DNA from: Monarcha castaneiventris obscurior
Lineage: Eukaryota; Chordata; Aves; Passeriformes; Monarchidae
DNA: 64,000 nucleotides
Direction: 5' to 3'
NCBI GenBank assembly: GCA_026261815.1
Contig: JAMPIT010000539.1
Coordinates: forward strand, 4,356,501 to 4,420,500
Below the pieces are notes generated by a model. That model did not search any database, was not told the DNA's origin, and saw nothing but the letters and a program-made list of their open reading frames with translations. Shown here piece after piece: positions 55,561 to 64,000 of this stretch. The translations under genes and the position numbers were made by a program. Each line of letters opens with the position of its first letter. The stretch's first letter is position 1.

Positions 55561-58500
55561 GGGAGGTGAAGCGAACCGCCTGCCTTAGGGCATCACGAAC
55601 TACAGAGTCAGCAGCCGGCGAGTCGGGCTGTGGGCTACTGAAGCAATCACCAGCGACCACTGTCTGCCCATTAACAGGGCTGGGGGACCACACGGCCCAA
55701 CAGCCTCTGGGAGTCCGGGATATTTTCACAGGAGCCAGCTACCTCCTCACTGCCCTTGTCTGGGTTTACCCTTGTCTGGGTTTACCAGTCCCTGACTGAC
55801 AGCAGCCCCCTCCCATAACCCAGCACGGCAGTGCCCACCATGTCCTGTTTCATCTGACCCTATTTCTAGGCTATTCACTCCCCTCAATTAGCGGATGAGA
55901 CAGTTAAGGGTCAACCAAACTGTGGTTTAAATCCTGCCGTGGAAGGTTCTGTTCTCATATGGATAGAGCAGGAGGTAGTTAATTTGATTTATTCAGATGC
56001 TTTCTGATCTTTCCTGCAGCTGTAACTATTGGTTACAAAACCACAGTTTTTATGGCAATTAATTCTCAAACTCAGGCAAATATGACCACTTCCAAGCACT
56101 CCTGCCAAACCCCTCCCCCACACAAAAGAGAATCACAATTTTCAGGTCCAGTGTCTTGGGATCTCCAAAGCCCAGAAGCAATGTTAAACTGGGAATATCC
56201 CCTCTCTGGCAGTACACAGTCCTTGTATTTAATCCAGATAATTTGAGAGATAGAATATATTAAACCTGGCAGTGGCTTTTATTAGTCCCCAGTGCAATTC
56301 TAGGAAGGGATTCCACATTTCAAGGCAAAAAAGAAGCACTTCTACTGCCAGCAATTAACAACCGGTAGCACATCAAGGTTTGAACATCCAGAGGCCAGCT
56401 CTTATTAGATGAGTTTCCAGGAAGGATGCAGGAGAGGCAGCCTAAGTGAATGTAGCCCATCACGTGCCCCATGATTTATAAAAAGAATTCAACTCCGCAA
56501 ATGATGCTTTGGATCCCTCCCAGGGAGAAGTGCTCTATATAATAATGTTACAGAGGGTTTTGCAGGTCCAGCCTGAGTCCTCCACTGAGCCCCACTGCAC
56601 CCTTTGTTGAATTAATAATAGCCCAAAAATCACACATCACATTGCCTCGCTCACACAGTGGTGAGCCCTAAGGACATATTTTGTTTAGCCTGCTCCCTGT
56701 GCACTGAGCATCCTTCGCAGCCATTCCACACTAGTGATTTTTTACATCTCAAAATACTGCTAGGAGCACAATTTCCCACTCAGGCTCCAGATGGGACCCA
56801 GGAGATACCCAATGTGAGTGGCTGCTCTAAAACAAAGTCACACATGGTCGGGAGGAACTCAGACCAGGAAATCCCCACTTGCGTCTTGTGGCCAGCTATT
56901 CCAGCTACCACAAGAAAGGTGTTTGGGCATTGCAAACTTGCAAATATTTCAATATTTGCACTTTGCCTGTCCTACTGAAGAGACAGAGAAGACCAAAGAC
57001 TCAGAAATAAGAAGAAGACCTGAAAATAGAAAGCTTTTGCCTCCCTCCACCAGTCAGTCAGAAGTACCGAGCAGCTCTGCTAGCCAGGGGAGGAGAGAGA
57101 GCATCATAATTTTTTGCTGGGCAGCAGGAACGTGCTGGTGAATTAACCATGCCCTCAATTCTATAGGGAACGGTAAGTAATTTATGCCCTAAGGAGCAGG
57201 GGGTTGCTGCATGCAGGGAGGAGAGGGAACAGGGCTGTGCATTCAGATCACATTCAATGGGGGCTGTCAGATCCCTTCCATCCAAACCCCTTCATCACAC
57301 TATTATTTACCAAGCCCTGTTTGCGCTTGGGGGGGTTTACAGATGGAAAGAGAAGAGGTCCAAGTCCTACAGTGCTCACTCCATGGCAGCAGGATCACCA
57401 AAATCCAGTGGAGCTGGAGGTGCCCTGAGCTCTCCACCAGGCAGAAGCACAATGGACTGCACTTGGTCTCAGGGCATGGAGGCTGCAGGGACTCAAGGAG
57501 GACCTTGGGGAGTGAGGAGGGCACTGCACAGATGCAGAGAGATTGATCTGGGCACAAAGCCAGCGAGGCAGAGGACAGCTGTTGGGAAAATCTGGGCAGC
57601 AACAGGAGTCAAAAGGAACCGTGGTGAAGAGGGATGAAGTTTGAAGGTCAGGATTCAAGAGCTCTCTGGTCTCATGGGGGCTGAGAGAAGCAGAGCCTTG
57701 CATTCACTGAGCCCTGCACCACAGTCCTAGTGGCAGCCACAGCCCGGGTGCTGATGGAGGGAGCAGCAACCTGCCCCAGGCACCCCCCAGAAAGGGACTG
57801 GCTCCCTGTGGAGGCCTTTGGAGAGTGTTGTGCCTGTCTGGGGCAGCTGCCTGCATGGTTCAAGCCAGGAGGAGGCTGTGGGTCTGTATGCAGGGCAGCA
57901 GGGATGTCTCCTCCTCTGCAGGCTGGAGCAATACCACTGCAGCACGTGCAGGGAGCAGCCAGGCAGGCCAGCAGTGCTCGGAAAAAATCCCAGGCACAGG
58001 ATGCAGCCTTTCAGAAACACCCTTAGACATCCCCTCTGGGTAGTGATCTGAGAGGGCAGTGACTGCTGCTGTTTGGGCTCTGCTTGGGCCATGGCAGCCC
58101 AGGGACACTGACAAAGTCACCCAGGAGCACCAAAGCCCCAAACATCTACAGGTATCACCCCCCACCTCAGTTTCTACTGCTGTTATCTGCTGGCACAAAG
58201 GTAGGGATTGCAAAACGTGATGAGTTTCCAAAACTCCCAAGCAAAAGAAAAGCTGCAATTACACGCAAATGGAGGAGGTTCACCAGCCTGCTGCTGAGGA
58301 TTGGGTCCTGCCCTGTGGCATTTCCCCAAGGGCTGCTCTCAGGGCTGGCACACAGGAGCTGGACAGGGAGATTCTGAACTGAAAGTTCAAGATAATGTCT
58401 CCAGAATTGAAATCCCAAAGCTTTGCCATAGCTTCACATCCTCCACAGAACCAGCACGGGTGCCAACCCACAGAGGTCAGGAGTTACAAACTTCCTCCAG

Positions 58501-61500
58501 GCAAAATACACGTGCTACAGACGTCCCACGACAAGGGCAAGTGGGCTGTGATCACATATAAACACATTTCCATCTTAACCAGCAACAGGACTAAAAGAAG
58601 CCTCCAGAGATGGCAAATATCTGGCCAAACACACAGAGCTGGTCTCTGCAGGAGGCTGGTGTGCCCCATGTGCCATGCAAGAAGGAATGTGCAGGACAGA
58701 GCGACTACTTGAGACACAGGGCTAGTGCATGAGAAGCAAAGTACTAACTTCTTTATTTCTGAAAATTCCCTAGACTGGATCAGAGTGAAAAGCCAATCTG
58801 TCTTTTAATATCCTTTGTTTCATATCATCTGAGGTATAATAGTAGCAGTGAGAAGGAAATGGCTCTGGAGATAAGTGAAATTCAGTCTTTACATCCTTTT
58901 AAAAGCTCTCAGGGGTAGAGGTCACAAGTGGGGAAATGCCCAACAGAATTATCTAATCAGGGCTGACACTGAGCTGCTTGTAGTCCAGCTCCATCTGCTT
59001 TGATTTTTTTTTTTAAAGGGTGTTAAACCATGGAGAAAGCTGTGCATTTACAGCCATGGAAGCAGCTGCTCTGCCACAGGACCCCACCGTGTGGGGTTCT
59101 GGCTGTGAACACGCAGGTACTGGCTCAGGGACACCGAGGGTGCTGAGATACTGCGGGGTCGGCTGCAGGATGCCCCAGGCACCAACAGGCTCCTGCTGCT
59201 GGGGGGAGCGGATTTGCACCAAGCTGATGAATTAATTTCACAGGAACAAGCTCAGGTCCTGCCTGCACAGCGCACACGGGGAGCCCGTGCTCACTGCCAC
59301 TCACCCTGATGAGCACTGACACGCTCATCTGCTTTGTGCCAGGCTTGCCTGCCCTTCGCCCAGACGCTGCTTTTCCCTGTGCTGGGGCCACCTCCTGCAC
59401 CCAGCCAGAGCCCAACACGTAGCTCCCACTGCACCTGAGATGACAGGGCTCCTCCAGAGCAGCCTCGGGGTACTTCTAAGGTCGAGGCCAGACAGAAATC
59501 CACTCCAGAGGCTCCCTGAGGCAAGGAGGGAATGAGTCTTGGCTCTGCCCCTGCTGGAGAGCAGGCATGAGGAGCAGAGAGGTGCTGGCATCTTCCCTCC
59601 AGGTTGCTCCTGGACCCCCAAAGACGCCCTTGCCTTTCACCTGCCTGTGCCCAGGGAAGCCACCTCACAGTCCTCCTGTTAGGAAGCAATGCATGCATAT
59701 CCTTCCCCAGACCAAAGCCAGCTCCCAGCTGGCCCATGAGATGGAGGGCTTTTCTGACATCTCAAGGCCAAATCCATGCTTTGACCTATCCTTTCCCTTC
59801 TCAAGGGGAGAGGTACCACACTGCTGCCAGGGCTGGTCCCATCCTCGCAGATCCCTGTGCTCATCTCTCTTTGCTTTCCTGGGCTTTACATGATGGCCAG
59901 AGCTGAGGGTGCTTGGGAGCATCAACGGAGCTGCAGAGCCCTGAGGGAGAGCTGATCCCTCAGGGTTCCCACAGGCTGGGACAGGGAAAGGGAGCAAAAG
60001 AAAACAGAGGATGGAAACTTTAGGAGGCTGAAGAAGTTCTTGGCCAGAGATGAATCGCCCTTCCTTTTAAATGGGCTGGATAAAGCAACTCTCTGTGCAC
60101 TTTTTCTCACCTCCTGCAAGAGCAGCCTGTTGGCTGACATGGTTTGGGCAGGGGGAGGACATCACCCAACAGCGTTGCCTGCACGAAGGGGAGTGACAGG
60201 CTGAGCTTGGCCCCTGCCCTCCTGCACAGCTCAAAACGTGGCCTCAGTGCTGTAGGAAATGATGGTGGGGCTGACTGTGGAGCTTGCAGGTGCCCAGACC
60301 CCCTGTGTCAGTGCCTTCCAGCCAGTGCCAGCTGCTGCCTGTGTCCCTGTGCTCGGCTCCCAGCCAGCCTGGTGGCCTGCAGGCAAGAGCAGCCCTTCTC
60401 TCCAGGCTGCATATCCGAGCTGGGCTGTTTTGGTGGCATGAGCAGGCTCTGGGGCCGTGGCAGCAGAGCCCCTGCCCCATGGCTGCACCTCGGCACTGGC
60501 TCAAAGCACCGCTGCCTGCCGGAAACAGGGAACACGGGACTTGAGAGGTCCCTGGTCACAAGGATCTTTGGCAAAGGCACTGAAGTGCCCAAAGTGTAAT
60601 GTGAACACAAGCAGCTACTGAAGGTTTAATCTTTGTTTTGGTGCCTTTTTTTTTTTTAAAGAGTAGCTTAAATAGGGACTGGAAAAAGCCTTTACGCAGT
60701 AGGGAAGGAAGGAAGCTTCCCAAACAGAAGCTCTGTGGAATCTAAGTTCCCATTTAGAAACCATTAAGGCCAGGCTGTTCAAACTTGAAAGTTAGACATC
60801 CTGTTCCAGGCTCAGCCCACTAAAATAAGTGACCCAATTTGAAGAGGTGCTGGGCTTCAGTAGCTTCTCTTTGACCTGGCGGTACCAAATAAAATTGACT
60901 TGATTCCTTTTTTCACAGGAAGAGTTGTTATTATCTGAAAGAGGCACATGCACCTATCTTCCTCTCAGACAAATACATATGTATAGGGGGAAAAAAGTGA
61001 ATAAGGAACAGTGTTAAAATAAAGATTTCTTTGGTTCCTGGGTTTCAAATATCCTGATTTCTTCTTTTCGGTAAGTTCCAATGCACACCCAGTTAACAAG
61101 TGTTAAGAAACCTGTTTCTGTGGGAAGAAAGGCAAACCAAGATCCATCAACAGGGCTTCAAGCTAAATTCTAGTTAATACAAAGGCGACAAGAAGGTATC
61201 TAGGGCCTGGTCCGGGGTGCTCTAAAGCACTACATGTTCCCAAAAATAATTACACCCTTGGAGCCGTTCTTCTGCAAGCCCCACCAAGCGAGCTCTGCAA
61301 GCCACACTGAAGTTCATTCCAAATTCAGGTATTCTGAACTTGTTAAACGCAGTATTAAAAGTTTTCATCTCTAAGTCCCTGATACACGCTCACAGCATAT
61401 TGCTGGATTTGCTACAAGGGCCCTTGAGGACTCCCTACATCATCCCATCTTTGCATGTGTTAAAACCAGCTGCGAGCATTAACAGAGCCCACTGCACCCA

Positions 61501-64000
61501 CAGTGCCAGCACAGCCTCACCCATCCCTGAATCGCAGCTGCCAGGCTGAGCCCCAGGCTCACTGTGCCGCGGGGTTTGGGGTGGCAGGCAGAGCCCCTTC
61601 ATCCCCCACACTCAGCTCCTCCTGACCTGCTCTCCCCTGGCACCCAGAGACCATGGTCCCCTCGGAGAGCATCCTGCACCGGGGCTGTGCGCAGCGGGCG
61701 CCCGGCACAGAACCACGGCCCTGATTACGTCCTGATTAGTCTTAATGACTTCCTCTCTATAAATGAGCATTCACAGCTCTGGAAGGAACGGAAGCTTCTC
61801 TCCTCCCATAATAGCACACGACGTGCTGAGGGGCTTACCCGAACAAGGCAACTCTCCAGGAACAGTGACAGCTTCTGCTTTGCTTCCTCCTCCCACCCTC
61901 CTCTGCACCCAGGGTACCCGGACTGGGCCTCTGGGACAGCTGTCCCCTGGGTTTCCCTCTCATGTGGGACTGTACATGCTGAGGATGGCCAGCAGATCCC
62001 CGCTGACTCCCTGGCACTGGTCAGGACTGGGCTCAGGCAGGTCCCAGGCATGGTGGAAGAGCTGGTGGAAAGCGCAGCCATGGGGGCATCCCTCCAACAG
62101 GGATGACAGCAGGTGCTGTCACAGTGGAGGCTGATGGGCTTCCTGCTGCCCCCAGGTTCTTCACGAGGAGCAGCTTCCTCCACATCGCACACACCCCTGC
62201 TGAAACATGCCTGTGCTCGGCCCTGCATGCCTCACCAACGAGCTCTCCACCTCCTCCTCCTCCTCCAGCAGTGTGGCAGGGCCACATCCTCCCGGTTTTG
62301 GCAGGTACTTTGCTCTTCTTCCACGTGTTGCATTGATGGGGTCTCTCCCACCTGTGTGGCTTCAGATGCTGCCTTTGGAGCAGCAGCTACATCTCTACCA
62401 CAGCCTGATCGGACACCAGCTTCAGCACCTCTCCCTGTGCTGCTCCAGGAGTTCCTCCAGCAGCTCAAGACCCCAAACCCAGCAGCGGGATGCAGCTCTA
62501 GGGCTGCAGTGTGCACATCTGGGCTGGCTGGCAGGCAGCAGTCAGTAATCCAGCTGGAGAGGAGCTAAGCTCAGTCCTTCAACTCACTTCTCTAATTCCA
62601 GCGTTATCCCTTACTGTATTAAAGGGATGAGTCAGAAAAGCCAACAAGCACAAGTGTACAGCCCCTTTCCAAGGGATTCACATGCCCAGAGAAAGGAGAA
62701 AGTCTTACAGGTGAATAAATAAACCAAGGAGACAAATGTCCTCAGCTGTCCACTCCTAAATGAATCCAACACGTTTTGTGAAGGAGCACTGAGAACATCT
62801 GATGCTGCTCAGTCCTGGGTATGGGTGACAGCAGGACATGGGACGCTCCAGGCTGGGTGAGGAGAACCAGCTCACTCAGCATCTGTGTGGTAAGGTTTTC
62901 CCAGGAGAGGCACAGGGGAAGGGGATGACTTTAAAAAGCATTATCTAGGCCTTGATTTCATCTGAGGGGCAGGAAAGGAACATCAAAATCATCAGAAAAA
63001 TCAGCTTCTTCCCAGGTCCACGGGGCAAGGGGCTGAGGGTGGGTGCGAGGCTGGGCTCGGGGGAAGGAGAGCAGCTCAGTACCTGGTTATAGCAACTCAG
63101 CTGGGTGATGACGGCAGGATCACCAGATGGAGATGCCCAAGAAACAAGCCGAGAGGTGAGATCAGATGGAGGGGGATATATTAGGAACAGACATGCAGAT
63201 TTACACATCGTGAGTGAGGAGGTGACAAACAGGTCTGTGGAAGGGGAATCAAACTCTCACGAGGGAGTGAAGTGTGATGAGGAGTGAGGGAGAGGGAAGA
63301 CTCTCTGGGACTCCGGCTGGCAGGGGGACAGGCTGGGAGAGATGCTGGAGGTGGAGGGAGGACAGGGGGACCAGCAGTGACCACAGAGCAGGGGCTGAGC
63401 AGACGGATGGGGCCAGGAACAGACAAGCACTGTGCTCAGCAATGGAGCCAGACGCAAAGGACAAGTTTCACTACAGTTGCATCTACATTTAGGTTGCCAA
63501 AAATACCTTTCACAGATTGGCTGACTTTAATTAAAAGGATGTCTCCTGTGCTCCTGGCACGATACAGAACTCATCCTGCCATGTGGGGCTCTGTGTGGAA
63601 GCTCTGCGGGGGGGGCTTTCCCATGGGACAGCTCCTCTTTGCCTGCATCCTTCCACATCCTGCCAGCGCCGGGCAGCTCAGGCAGTGGTGCTTCCCTGAA
63701 ATGCCCCTCCACAGTGCAGGCACAGAGAAAAGAAGGAAAACTTCACCCCCTTCCTGTTTTGGCTTCTCTCCTTCCCTCCAAACACGGAGAACGCCTTCCT
63801 CCTCTCTCCTCCTCCACGTTTCAGTGCAAAGATTTAGCTAATTTCTTCTATGAATAGCACGGGAGTAGCCATAGCAACATCACCCTGCCAACCTCACCAC
63901 CTCCACTGCCTCCATGTCCCCGGCACCCTGTTCCTCTCACCCTCCCTCGCACCTCCCCAGGGAACATCTGGGGCTTCAGCCATTTCCCACAAAGCAACCT
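55561..64000. other. Upstream flank or 5' intron of DLG3, no recognised gene
   Basis: Open frames on both strands look random, and none matches DLG N-terminal segments (L27, Cys-rich start, KYRYQDE-type). An AT-rich block lies at 60630-61400, and T/A runs at 59005-59020 and 60645-60660. If the DLG3 transcript starts further right, this is its first intron; otherwise it is intergenic. Confidence 0.5.

Noticed and set aside
60111..60140. ATG plus ten codons (MSANRLLLQE) followed by a gtgaga donor on the - strand, phase 0, possible DLG3 first exon
   Set aside because: Such short ATG-to-donor frames arise often by chance, and the peptide matches no DLG N-terminus I know. Kept only as a lead for transcript data.
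63071..63125. Frame ending ...LSCYNQ before a gtactg donor on the - strand, reminiscent of the PSD-95 ...LPNQ exon end
   Set aside because: Only the last two residues agree, and upstream sequence lacks KYRYQDE-like homology and a convincing acceptor.
1..64000. Novel gene cluster, viral insert or defence system
   Set aside because: All supported coding exons belong to two known vertebrate genes. Apart from the CR1 remains I saw no reverse transcriptase, capsid, envelope or bacterial-type genes.

Overview
This is vertebrate nuclear DNA, most likely from a bird. Genes are split into short exons with GT-AG introns, introns are compact, and a CR1-type LINE fragment lies near 47.2-47.9 kb. Two protein-coding genes account for every coding exon I can support. 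They are transcribed toward each other, tail to tail. From memory of the human map, the same pair in the same convergent arrangement (DLG3 and TEX11) lies at Xq13.1, so the synteny looks ancient.

Region 1 (about 1-10.9 kb, + strand, visibly AT-rich) holds the 3' half of TEX11 (ZIP4/SPO22 family, meiotic crossover factor). Fourteen exons join without a frame break into 457 residues and a TAA stop. The 5' half lies left of the window. Poly(A) signals follow at 10853 and 10917.

Region 2 (about 10.9-15.3 kb) is the convergent intergenic gap, with no gene I can recognise. Candidate DLG3 poly(A) signals bound it on the right.

Region 3 (about 15.3-54.2 kb, - strand, GC-rich) is DLG3, which encodes SAP102, a synaptic MAGUK scaffold. 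Twenty exons join in frame to 748 residues: a short N-terminal exon, three PDZ domains, an SH3 domain, a hook region and a guanylate-kinase-like domain ending in EKL. One more exon (24081-24126) is an alternative hook-region exon that matches the phase of its neighbour at 25800-25899. The introns hold several minisatellites, a 12-bp perfect hairpin and an internal CpG island with a CCAAT box and GC boxes.

Region 4 (about 54.2-64 kb) lies upstream of the first recognised DLG3 exon. It starts with a CpG-rich block carrying a long (GGGAC)/(GGGAA) pentanucleotide array, a plausible promoter/first-exon area. No exon can be assigned with confidence beyond it, and the true DLG3 start codon was not identified.

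The two genes have unrelated jobs: TEX11 acts in meiotic prophase nuclei, DLG3 at the postsynaptic membrane. I see no new multi-gene system. The most interesting points are a DLG1/PSD-95-type N-terminal exon in DLG3, the alternative hook exons, and the possible internal promoter.
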